A stretch of DNA of 34,546 nucleotides, taken from the NCBI GenBank assembly GCA_001800275.1, contig MGVB01000117.1, positions 1-34,546 on the forward strand, in the 5' to 3' direction. Under the pieces are notes generated by a model, which was not told where the DNA came from, did no database searches, and saw only the letters and a list, made by a program, of their open reading frames with translations. Position 1 is the stretch's first letter. Every line of letters begins with the position of its first letter. This document shows, piece by piece, positions 23,740 to 31,557 of this stretch. A program made the translations under genes and the position numbers. The stretch comes from Elusimicrobia bacterium RIFOXYA12_FULL_57_11 (GTDB taxonomy: Bacteria; Elusimicrobiota; Elusimicrobia; Elusimicrobiales; UBA9959).

Positions 23740-25073
23740 AACACATGCTTTTCCTGTCACTGGCGCTGATACTGCCGGCGGCGGGCACAGCGGCCGCGCC
23801 GGCAAAACAACCAGCGCAGAGAGTTTACGAAGTGAGTACCGTGCTGGTAGCCCCCTATAACGGAGTTATCACTCCGGCGGCGGCGGAGTTTATCGGGGCG
23901 GCACTTAACCGCGTAAATGGCCCGGGCGGCGCGGACATGCTCATAATAACGCTGGACACGCCAGGCGGGCTGGATATCTCCATGCGCGCCATAATACAGG
24001 GGATGCTCGCCTCAAAAAAACCGGTGGCGATCTATGTTTCCCCCCAGGGAGCGCGGGCGGCCTCGGCCGGGGTCTTTATAGCCATGGCCTCGCCCCTGGT
24101 AGCCATGTCCCCCGGCACCAACATCGGCGCCGCCCACCCGGTAATGCTCGGGGGCATTCCCCTGGGCGCGGGCGATAAAAAAACCGAGAAAAAAGACGCG
24201 ATGTCCGAGAAAACCCTCAACGACGCGGCGGCGTATATCCAGTCCATAGCGCAGAAGACCGGCCGCAACGCGGCCTGGGCCATGGAAGCCGTGACAAAAA
24301 GCAGGTCCATCTCGGCGCAGGAAGCCGTAAAGACCGGCGTGGCGGATTTTATGGCCGAGAACCTTGAAGAGTTCCTGGCAAAAGCCGACGGGTTCAAGAC
24401 CGGAGGGTTCGGAACGCTCCACGCGCCGCGCCCCGCGGTTGAATACTTCAACCAGACCAGGCGCCAGAAACTGCTTGCCACGATAACGAACCCGGACATC
24501 GCCATGATACTTATGAGCCTTGGCGCCGCGGGACTTTTCATCGAACTATACAACCCCGGGCTGATACTTCCCGGCGTAGTGGGAGCGGTCTCCCTGGTAA
24601 CGGCTTTCTACTCTTTCCAGACGCTGTCCGCCAACACGGCGGGACTTGCGCTGATACTGCTGGGGTTCGTATTCTTCATAGCGGAGATCAAGGTGCTAAG
24701 CTACGGCCTGCTGACGCTGGCCGGGGCGGCGTCCATATTGTTCGGCGCCCTGCTCTTGTTCGACCAGCAAACCATGGGAGGACTCTCGGTCTCACTGAAT
24801 ATGCTTGTTTCAACTATAATCGGTCTTGTGGCGGTAGTGGCCGCGCTGGCGTACATCGTGCTGCGCGCCCAGCTGCTCCGGGTGGTTACCGGCATTGAAA
24901 GCCTGGCCGGCAAGAAGGGCCTGGCCAAAACCGCGCTGTCCCCCAAGGGCACCGTGCTGGCCGAAGGCGAGCTCTGGGAAGCCGAGAGCCTTTCCGGGGA
25001 CATCCCCGCCGGCGCCGAAGTGACCGTAACCGCGGTCGAAGGCTTCAAAATAAAAGTCCGCCGCTCACCCTGA
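23736..25073 (+). CDS. NfeD-family membrane-bound serine protease (ClpP class)
   Basis: A 445-residue protein. After a signal peptide, residues 30-230 form a ClpP-like protease domain: ITLDTPGGLDISMR, the nucleophile Ser110 in ARAASAGVFIAMA, and GTNIGAAHPV. The catalytic lysine is expected in the 150-190 region. Four or so hydrophobic segments follow (about 255-385), then a C-terminal OB-fold NfeD domain (LAGKKGLAKTALSPKGTVLAEGELWEAE in parts). Members cleave or quality-control membrane proteins, typically with a stomatin-like SPFH partner, which is not in this window. The start codon overlaps the LPP20-like gene by 4 bp. Confidence 0.9.
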   Translation: MKHMLFLSLALILPAAGTAAAPAKQPAQRVYEVSTVLVAPYNGVITPAAAEFIGAALNRVNGPGGADMLIITLDTPGGLDISMRAIIQGMLASKKPVAIYVSPQGARAASAGVFIAMASPLVAMSPGTNIGAAHPVMLGGIPLGAGDKKTEKKDAMSEKTLNDAAAYIQSIAQKTGRNAAWAMEAVTKSRSISAQEAVKTGVADFMAENLEEFLAKADGFKTGGFGTLHAPRPAVEYFNQTRRQKLLATITNPDIAMILMSLGAAGLFIELYNPGLILPGVVGAVSLVTAFYSFQTLSANTAGLALILLGFVFFIAEIKVLSYGLLTLAGAASILFGALLLFDQQTMGGLSVSLNMLVSTIIGLVAVVAALAYIVLRAQLLRVVTGIESLAGKKGLAKTALSPKGTVLAEGELWEAESLSGDIPAGAEVTVTAVEGFKIKVRRSP

Positions 25074-25076
25074 GCC

Positions 25077-25214
25077 GGCGCGGGTAGCGGGAGCCCGGAA
25101 CGCAAAACGCGGTGTCGCGCACACCGTGCGCGCACCTCATCACTCGGCGATTGCGCTACGCAAGCAATCGCCTCCGCGAAGGTTTTGCTTATCCGGGCTC
25201 CCGCTACCCGCGCC
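25077..25214. repeat. Foldback element A upstream of clpC
   Basis: Perfect 23-bp arms (25077-25099 and 25192-25214) close a 92-bp interior with two hairpins. One has the loop ACACCGT and a 9-bp bulged stem (25111-25136). The other has a perfect 9-bp stem at 25146-25154 and 25164-25172. Read on the minus strand it aligns with element B: shared AAAACCTTC, CGGAGGC, GCTTGCxTAGCGC, ACGGTGT and GCGTTTT blocks with different stem sequences. It begins 4 bp after the stop of the protease gene. Confidence 0.88.
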
Positions 25215-25225
25215 CCGAGCTGCCC

Positions 25226-25362
25226 ACGGGCTCCGGGGTGTGGACCGGGCTGGAAAAACCTTCCGGAGGCTGAGGCTTGCATAGCGCCGAAGCCGGAGGA
25301 TGAGCGAGGCCACGGTGTGGCCGAGCGCGTTTTTCCAGCCCGGTCCACACCCCGGAGCCCGT
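25226..25362. repeat. Foldback element B upstream of clpC
   Basis: Perfect 33-bp arms (25226-25258 and 25330-25362) close a 71-bp interior. The interior holds a hairpin with the ACGGTGT loop on a GGCC stem (25308-25322) and a weaker one around GCTTGCATAGCGC. It lies 11 bp from element A and in the opposite orientation to it. Bases 25295-25333 match the left edge of the window in 36 of 39 positions. The element ends about 50 bp before the clpC promoter. Confidence 0.9.
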
Positions 25363-25413
25363 ACGCCCATACGCACCACAAAAATCCCGAATTCCCGCGT
25401 ATACTGCACAAAG

Positions 25414-25442
25414 TTGAATAAACGTCGCGCATTTGTCATAAT
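25414..25442 (+). promoter_or_regulatory. Probable sigma-70 promoter of clpC
   Basis: TTGAAT (25414-25419) and CATAAT (25437-25442) are separated by exactly 17 bp, giving five-of-six matches in each hexamer. Transcription would begin near 25449, leaving a leader of about 75 nt before the clpC ATG at 25525. No CtsR- or HrcA-type inverted repeat was recognised around it. Confidence 0.6.
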
Positions 25443-25524
25443 AGTATGGCGAAACGGCATTATTCGCGCGTTTCTATTTGCGAATTTAATTTTATTTGTA
25501 GAAGCCGCCACGGAGGCCAGAAAC

Positions 25525-27999
25525 ATGGGAACAAGATTTACGGACAGGGCGCAGCGTGTCATCCTTATCGCGCAAGAAGAGGCCAAGCGCCTCAACCACG
25601 ATTACGTCGGCACCGAGCACATCCTGCTGGGTCTTATAGCCCTTTCGGAAGGCGTAGCCTCCCAGGTCTTCCAGAACCTGGGCATAGACCTGCGCAAAGT
25701 CCGCGCTGAAATAGAAAAAATAGTCGGCACCGGCGACAACATGATGCTCCTGGGCGAAATACCCTTCACGCCCCGCGCCAAGAAAGTGCTGGAATATGCC
25801 GTGGAAGAAGCCCAGCACATGAGTCATTCCTACATCGGCACCGAGCACATCCTGCTCGGGCTCATCCGCGAAGAAGAGGGCGTCGCCGCCCGCGTCCTGG
25901 AAAACCTCGGACTTAAACTGGAAACCGTGCGGGAGGAAGTCCTCAGCATCCTGGGAGAAATGGAACAGAAAGATTCCCCCAAGGAAGCGCCGCAGCCCAA
26001 AAGCCACGCAGCGCACGCCGGCCCCAAAGGCAAGACCAAAACCCCCATCCTCGATGAATTCGCCCGCGACATGACCCAGATGGCGCGCGAAGGCAGGCTA
26101 GACCCCGTGATAGGCCGCAGTGATGAAATAGAACGCGTCATACAGGTGCTCGGGCGCCGCACGAAGAACAACCCGGTGCTGGTAGGCGAACCCGGTGTGG
26201 GCAAAACAGCCATCGTTGAAGGGCTGGCGCAAAAGATCGCCGCCGGAGAGATCTCCGACACCCTCGTCGGGAAACGGCTTTTAAGCCTGGACCTGGCCTC
26301 CATAGTGGCCGGCACCAAGTACCGCGGCGAGTTCGAGCAGCGCCTCAAGGGCATTATAGAGGAGATCCGCAAGGCCAAGAATAACATCATCATGTTCATC
26401 GACGAGCTGCATACCGTGATAGGCGCCGGCGCCGCCGAAGGCGCCATAGACGCCTCGAACATGCTCAAGCCCGCGCTGGCCCGCGGCGAGCTCCAGTGCA
26501 TAGGCGCCACCACCTTCGACGAGTACCGCAAGCATATCGAGCACGACCCCGCGCTGGAGCGCCGCTTCCAGACCGTGATAGTGGAGCCGCCCTCCGCCCC
26601 GGAGACCATAGAGATACTCAAAGGCCTCCAGGAAAAATACGAGAATCATCATAAATGCAAATACACCGACCCCGCCATCTTCGCGGCGGCCACACTCAGT
26701 GAAAAATACATAACCGACCGGGCCCTGCCGGACAAAGCGATAGACCTCATCGACGAAGCCGGCAGCCGGGCCCGTCTCAAGCTTTCCGTGGCCCCCTCTG
26801 AATTCAAGGAAAAGGAAACTGAGATAGAGGAAGTTTCCAAGCAGAAGAACGCCGCCATTTACGGACAGGAATACGAGAAGGCCGCCAAACTGCGGGACAA
26901 GGAAAAAGAACTGAAAAAGGCCCTCGAAGACGCGCGCAAAAAATGGCGCGAATCCCGCGACAAGATCGTCCCGGAAGTCACGGAAGAGGATATCGCGTTC
27001 ATAGCCTCGAAGTGGACCGGCATCCCGGTCACCCGCATGACGGAGACCGAAGCCGATAAACTTAAGAACATGGAAGGCGAGATCCATAAGCGGCTCATCG
27101 GGCAGGACGAAGCGGTAAAGATAGTTTCACAGGCCATCAAGCGCAGCCGCACCGGCATGAAGGACGCCAAGCGCCCCATCGGCAATTTTATCTTCCTGGG
27201 CCCGACGGGCGTGGGCAAGACGGAACTCGCGCGCGTGCTGGCGGATTTCCTGTTCGGCAACGAGGAAGCCATGGTCCGCGTGGACATGAGCGAGTACATG
27301 GAGAAGTTCTCCGTGAGCCGCCTCATCGGCGCGCCTCCCGGCTACGTGGGCTACGAGGAAGGCGGCAAGCTCACCGAGATCGTGCGCCGCAAACCTTACT
27401 GCGTGGTAGTGCTTGACGAAATAGAGAAAGCGCACCCCGACGTCTTCAACATCCTGCTGCAGATAATGGACGAGGGCACACTTACCGACAGTCTCGGCCA
27501 CAAGGTCAGCTTCAAGAACACCATCCTGATAATGACCTCCAACGTGGGCGCGCGGCTTATATCCAAAGGCAAAACCCTGGGCTTTATGCCCGCGGACGAC
27601 AAGGAAAAAGACTACAAAGAGATGAAAGACACGGTGATGGAAGAGGTCAAGCGCGTCTTCAACCCCGAGTTCATAAACCGCATCGACGAGACCATCGTAT
27701 TCCGGCCGCTCACGGAAGCCGACACAGAACTGATACTTGAACTCCGCCTTAAAACGGTAAAGTCGAAACTCGAGGCGAAAGAAGTCGCCTTTGAGATAAC
27801 ACAGGCAGCCAAGAATTTCCTCTGCAAACAGGGCTTCGACCCGAATTACGGCGCCCGGCCGCTGCTGCGCACGGTACAGAAATACGTTGAAGACCCCCTG
27901 TCCGAATTCCTGCTCAACAGCACCATGAAGAAAGGCAATACGGTGCTTGTGGACTACAAGGGCGAAGGCGACGCGCTGGCATTGAGCGTCCGCAAATAA
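25525..27999 (+). CDS. clpC: ATP-dependent Clp protease ATPase subunit ClpC
   Basis: An 824-residue Hsp100 unfoldase that feeds substrates to ClpP. Two Clp-N repeats occupy about 1-150 (LIAQEEAKRLNHDYVGTEHI and its second copy). The first AAA+ domain has Walker A GEPGVGKT at 221-228 and IMFIDELHTVIGAG. A UVR-type motif near 450 (YGQEYEKAAKLRDKEKEL) marks ClpC rather than ClpA or ClpB. The second AAA+ domain has GPTGVGKT at 559-566. The ATG at 25525 is chosen over upstream in-frame codons because GGAGG lies 8 bases ahead and the family begins at MGTRFTDRAQRV. McsA/McsB and CtsR genes are not adjacent. Confidence 0.97.
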   Translation: MGTRFTDRAQRVILIAQEEAKRLNHDYVGTEHILLGLIALSEGVASQVFQNLGIDLRKVRAEIEKIVGTGDNMMLLGEIPFTPRAKKVLEYAVEEAQHMSHSYIGTEHILLGLIREEEGVAARVLENLGLKLETVREEVLSILGEMEQKDSPKEAPQPKSHAAHAGPKGKTKTPILDEFARDMTQMAREGRLDPVIGRSDEIERVIQVLGRRTKNNPVLVGEPGVGKTAIVEGLAQKIAAGEISDTLVGKRLLSLDLASIVAGTKYRGEFEQRLKGIIEEIRKAKNNIIMFIDELHTVIGAGAAEGAIDASNMLKPALARGELQCIGATTFDEYRKHIEHDPALERRFQTVIVEPPSAPETIEILKGLQEKYENHHKCKYTDPAIFAAATLSEKYITDRALPDKAIDLIDEAGSRARLKLSVAPSEFKEKETEIEEVSKQKNAAIYGQEYEKAAKLRDKEKELKKALEDARKKWRESRDKIVPEVTEEDIAFIASKWTGIPVTRMTETEADKLKNMEGEIHKRLIGQDEAVKIVSQAIKRSRTGMKDAKRPIGNFIFLGPTGVGKTELARVLADFLFGNEEAMVRVDMSEYMEKFSVSRLIGAPPGYVGYEEGGKLTEIVRRKPYCVVVLDEIEKAHPDVFNILLQIMDEGTLTDSLGHKVSFKNTILIMTSNVGARLISKGKTLGFMPADDKEKDYKEMKDTVMEEVKRVFNPEFINRIDETIVFRPLTEADTELILELRLKTVKSKLEAKEVAFEITQAAKNFLCKQGFDPNYGARPLLRTVQKYVEDPLSEFLLNSTMKKGNTVLVDYKGEGDALALSVRK

Positions 28000-28020
28000 C
28001 CGCCCGACAGGGAGATCAGC

Positions 28021-29052
28021 TTGCAACGGCATCATGCAGCCACCCGGCATATCCCGCCCCCGCCCCGGAAACTGTCCGGCTGGGCTTTTGCCTGCCTGGC
28101 GCTCTGCCTGGCCGCGGCCTCTTTCGGGCTTTACCGCGGCGGCGCATGGCTTAACCTGCAGTTAAACCCGCCCCCGGAAGGAAAGAAAACGGTCCAATCC
28201 CCTATAACCGACACGGAATGGGAGTCCATGGTGTCGGGGCTGGAGAAGGCCGCCGCCAATTGGCGCGGCAACGTGGGCATTTACATTGGAGACCTCCATA
28301 CCGGCAGAAACTGGGATTACAACGCGGACCGGCTGTTCCCCTCCGCCAGCCTGATAAAAGTCCCCATAATGGCGGCAGTATTCGACCGCATAAAGAGCGG
28401 TGCCATAACGCTGGGCACGCAGATCCGGCTGACCAGGGCGGACCGGGTGGGCGGCTCCGGGTCGCTTCGGTGGGTACGCGACGGCACGACCCTGAGCGTT
28501 ATGGAAATCATCTACAAGATGATAACAGAAAGCGACAACACAGCCACCAAAATGCTCATAGATTATGTGGGCATGCCTTACCTGAAAACAGCGTTCAAGC
28601 AGCTCGGGCTGGTTCACACCAACATAACCCAGGAGGGGATGAGCCTGTCCTCCGGCCGCATAGCGCGGGAGAATTACACCACCGCGCGGGAAATGGCCGG
28701 CCTCATGGAGCGTATTTACGCCGGAGAGCTGGTCGACAGGGAAGCCAGCGAGTTCATGCTTGACGTCCTCAAGCACACCAAGAGCCGCAGCCGCCTGCGC
28801 AAAGGCCTGCCCCTGGGCTGGGAAATAGGCCACAAGACCGGCCTGCTGCGCAAATCCTGCCACGACGCCGGCATAGTGTTTTCCCCTCGCGGCGACTATG
28901 TTATAGTGGTACTGACCTCCGAGGTTCCGGACTATGCGAGCGCGAAAAAATTTATTTCCCGGGTGGCCAGCCTCACCTACACCTATTACCGGATAGAGTC
29001 GGACTACGCGCAATCCCGCGCCGGAGCCCCGGGCCCGGTAAGGCTGCTGTAA
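28021..29052 (+). CDS. Class A beta-lactamase-like serine hydrolase, membrane-anchored
   Basis: A 343-residue protein. An N-terminal transmembrane segment (about 20-45) anchors it outside the cytoplasm. The penicillin-recognising motifs are all present: SxxK at Ser110-Lys113 (SLIK), SDN at 171-173 and KTG at 272-274. The class A deacylation motif ExxLN is not obvious; Glu205 lies nearby without the usual LN. It may therefore be a peptidoglycan peptidase-like protein or a weak beta-lactamase. The start is TTG, supported by AGGGAG 6 bases upstream; the only close ATG is out of frame. It follows clpC by 21 bp. Confidence 0.83.
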   Translation: MQRHHAATRHIPPPPRKLSGWAFACLALCLAAASFGLYRGGAWLNLQLNPPPEGKKTVQSPITDTEWESMVSGLEKAAANWRGNVGIYIGDLHTGRNWDYNADRLFPSASLIKVPIMAAVFDRIKSGAITLGTQIRLTRADRVGGSGSLRWVRDGTTLSVMEIIYKMITESDNTATKMLIDYVGMPYLKTAFKQLGLVHTNITQEGMSLSSGRIARENYTTAREMAGLMERIYAGELVDREASEFMLDVLKHTKSRSRLRKGLPLGWEIGHKTGLLRKSCHDAGIVFSPRGDYVIVVLTSEVPDYASAKKFISRVASLTYTYYRIESDYAQSRAGAPGPVRLL

Positions 29053-29063
29053 ACCCGGACCGC

Positions 29064-29080
29064 CTGCCGGGCGCCGGCAG
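29064..29080. terminator. Short GC hairpin after hydrolase gene
   Basis: A perfect 7-bp stem (CTGCCGG/CCGGCAG) with a 3-nt loop lies 11 bp after the stop of the serine hydrolase gene. There is no T-run, so termination is uncertain. It may simply separate this gene from the U32 gene starting at 29146. Confidence 0.35.
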
Positions 29081-29145
29081 CACGCGTTATAAAGACAGCG
29101 GCTTCGGGAATTCGGACAAGATCGGCTGTTTACCTCTGGTGAACC

Positions 29146-30993
29146 ATGAAAAAACTTGAACTGCTGGCCCCGGCCAGGGATCTGGAAACCGGCATAGACG
29201 CCGTAAATTGCGGCGCCGACTCGGTCTATATCGGCGCGGAGCATTTCGGCGCGCGCTCCGGAGCCGCGAATACCGCCTCCGACATAGGGAAACTGGCGGC
29301 CTACGCCCATAAATACCGCGCCAAAGTCTACGCGGCGCTGAACACCATACTTACCGACGAAGAGATCCCGCGCGCCCAGAAGATCATACACACCCTCTGG
29401 GACGCTGGCGCGGACGCGGTTATAATCCAGGACATGGGCCTGCTGGAAACCGCTCTCCCCCCCATACCACTGATCGCCAGCACCCAGACCCACAACGTTA
29501 CCCCGGAAAAAGTTAGGTTCCTTGAGAAGGCCGGGTTTAAGCGGGTAATCCTGGCCCGCGAACTCACCCTGGAGGAAATAAAGGCCATCAGGGCAAAGAC
29601 CACCGTGGAGCTTGAGTTTTTTGTCCACGGGGCGCTGTGCGTGGCCTACAGCGGCCAGTGCTACCTGAGCTGCGACCTGGGCGGCCGCAGCGGCAACCGG
29701 GGCGAATGCGCGCAGCCCTGCCGCAAGCTTTACACACTGAAGGACGCCGCCGGCGCCCCCCTGGCGGAAGGCAAACACCTGCTTTCACTTAAAGACCTGA
29801 ACCTATCGCGCCGGCTGGCCCACCTGGCGGCCGCCGGGATAACCTCTTTCAAAATAGAGGGCCGCCTCAAAGACAGGGCCTATGTGCGCAACATCGTTTC
29901 GGTTTACCGCAGGGAACTCGACAGGGTGATAGCCGGCAAAGGTTTTGCGCGGGCTTCTTTCGGAAAAAGTTTCACGGCCTTCTCCCCGGACCCTGCCAAG
30001 ACCTTTAACCGCGGCTACACTGAATATTTTATAGACGGCAACCCGCTGGACATCGCCTCGCCCGACACTCCCAAATTCGCCGGCGAGCCGCTGGGACGCG
30101 TTTTCGATATAAAGGAAGGTTCCTTTAAAATACATAACGCGCACAAACTCCACCCTGGGGACGGAATAACCTTCTTCGACAAAAACGGAGTACTGTCCGG
30201 CTCACTGGTGAACGGCGTAAAGGATGACCGCGTGCGTGCCGACAACCTTAAGGGCCTGGACAACGGCAGCGCGGTATACCGCAATCTGGACAAAGAATTC
30301 CTGAAAACCGTGGAGCGCGACACGGCGCAGCGCAGGTTCGCGGTCAAACTTGAATTTTCGGAAACCAGGGACGGTTTCTCCCTGAAAGCCTCTGATGAGC
30401 GCGGCGCGACAGCCGTAAAAGAGCTGCCCTCAAAGAAGGAGGCGGCCAAGAAACCGGACCAGGCGCTGGACACTATAAAAAAACAGCTCTCGAAACTCGG
30501 GGAAAGCGGTTTCTACCTGGAAGCGCTTGAGCTGAAGCTGTCAGCCTCCTTCTTTATCCCCGTTTCCGCGCTGAACGACCTGCGTCGCGACACCCTGGCG
30601 GCACTCGACGCTGCCGGCGCGGCCGCCGGGGAACGCGAAGAAATAAAGATAACACCCAACGACACTCCTTACCCGGAACGGAAACTGGATTTCACGGGGA
30701 ACGTGCTGAACGCAAAGGCGGCGCGCTTCTACACGCGCCACGGAGTAACGGCGATCGGCCGGGCGGCGGAAGCCGGGGCGGACATGTCCGGCCGCGCACT
30801 GATGACCATGCGCTTCTGCCTGCCCCGCCGGCTGGGATTATGCAAAAAAGGAAAGCCGGTGGAAACGATGTACCTTGAGGACGCTGAAGGCGCGGTCTTC
30901 CGCCTGGAGTTCGACTGCGCCGCCTGCAGAACGCGTCTTTTCAGGGCTTCCGCCGCGCCCGCAAAAAAACTGCGGGCGGAACCGGAGGAGTGA
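29146..30993 (+). CDS. Peptidase U32 family protein, RlhA/TrhP-like
   Basis: A 615-residue member of the U32 family. The N-terminal barrel carries LLAPARDLETGIDAVNCGADSVYIG and ASTQTHNVTPEKVRFLEKAGFKRVILAREL (in parts). The U32 cysteine block is CVAYSGQCYLSCDLGGRSGNRGECAQPCR (four cysteines, positions about 166-190). A long C-terminal DUF3656-like region follows with another cysteine group (FDCAACRTRLF). Despite the name, well-studied members hydroxylate RNA: RlhA acts on 23S rRNA and TrhP on tRNA uridine-34. Length and the C-terminal domain point to the RlhA-like branch. The next gene starts 1 bp after its stop. Confidence 0.87.
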   Translation: MKKLELLAPARDLETGIDAVNCGADSVYIGAEHFGARSGAANTASDIGKLAAYAHKYRAKVYAALNTILTDEEIPRAQKIIHTLWDAGADAVIIQDMGLLETALPPIPLIASTQTHNVTPEKVRFLEKAGFKRVILARELTLEEIKAIRAKTTVELEFFVHGALCVAYSGQCYLSCDLGGRSGNRGECAQPCRKLYTLKDAAGAPLAEGKHLLSLKDLNLSRRLAHLAAAGITSFKIEGRLKDRAYVRNIVSVYRRELDRVIAGKGFARASFGKSFTAFSPDPAKTFNRGYTEYFIDGNPLDIASPDTPKFAGEPLGRVFDIKEGSFKIHNAHKLHPGDGITFFDKNGVLSGSLVNGVKDDRVRADNLKGLDNGSAVYRNLDKEFLKTVERDTAQRRFAVKLEFSETRDGFSLKASDERGATAVKELPSKKEAAKKPDQALDTIKKQLSKLGESGFYLEALELKLSASFFIPVSALNDLRRDTLAALDAAGAAAGEREEIKITPNDTPYPERKLDFTGNVLNAKAARFYTRHGVTAIGRAAEAGADMSGRALMTMRFCLPRRLGLCKKGKPVETMYLEDAEGAVFRLEFDCAACRTRLFRASAAPAKKLRAEPEE

Positions 30994-30994
30994 G

Positions 30995-31519
30995 ATGAAC
31001 ATCCGGTGCGACCTTAACATAAACGGCGGCTCACGGCGCGCGCTCATAGCGGCCAAAGAGGAAGAAACGCCCGAGCACGTGGCCTTACGGCTGACCGCGG
31101 CCATACTTTTTTTTGACCAAGAACCGGCGCTGGACACCGGCCCGTCGGACCCGTCCGTGACCGATATCGGTTTTCTGCCGGACCTGATGGTGGGGGATGG
31201 CGCAGGCGGGGTAGCCGTCTGGATAGAATGCGGGAACGTCGCGGTGAATAAACTTACCAAAGTCGCCAGACGCATCCGCTCCGGCCGGCTGGTCATCCTT
31301 AAAGAAAGCGCGGAGGCGGGGCGCAGGATGCGGGAAGTTATAAAAAAAGAGATCTCCAAGGGGGAGAAAGTGGAAGTGTGGGCCTGGCCCAAAGAGGACT
31401 TCGCCCGCTGGACCGCGGCGATACACGAATCCAACTACATTTTCGGGGAAGCCTCCGGCTCCACCCTCAACCTGGTCCTAAACGAAACAGTATTCGACAC
31501 ACAGCTTATCCTCTGTTGA
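30995..31519 (+). CDS. YaeQ-like protein (PD-(D/E)XK nuclease-like fold)
   Basis: A 174-residue protein resembling the YaeQ family: ETPEHVALRLTAAILFF, a PDLMVGD segment, VAVWIECGNVAVNKL (nuclease-like Glu) and a lysine-rich helix. YaeQ proteins have a PD-(D/E)XK nuclease-like fold but no established activity; a transcription antitermination role has been suggested for one homologue. GGAGGAG ends 4 bases before the ATG, and the gene starts 1 bp after the U32 stop, so the pair is an operon. The frame opens upstream at 30875, but that part lies inside the U32 gene. Confidence 0.62.
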   Translation: MNIRCDLNINGGSRRALIAAKEEETPEHVALRLTAAILFFDQEPALDTGPSDPSVTDIGFLPDLMVGDGAGGVAVWIECGNVAVNKLTKVARRIRSGRLVILKESAEAGRRMREVIKKEISKGEKVEVWAWPKEDFARWTAAIHESNYIFGEASGSTLNLVLNETVFDTQLILC

Positions 31520-31557
31520 GCGTTTGCAGGCCCCGGCCGCGCGCGCTCCCGGCGCCT

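Noticed and set aside
24701-25595. Minus-strand frames through the foldback elements sharing the peptide KTRSATPWP with the window's left edge
   Set aside because: The shared peptide comes from the repeated non-coding core, not from homologous proteins; the frames run through palindromes and into neighbouring genes.
28162-29778. A 538-codon open frame on the minus strand
   Set aside because: It is antisense to the serine hydrolase and U32 genes, has no recognisable domain, and reflects the GC-rich codon pattern of those genes.
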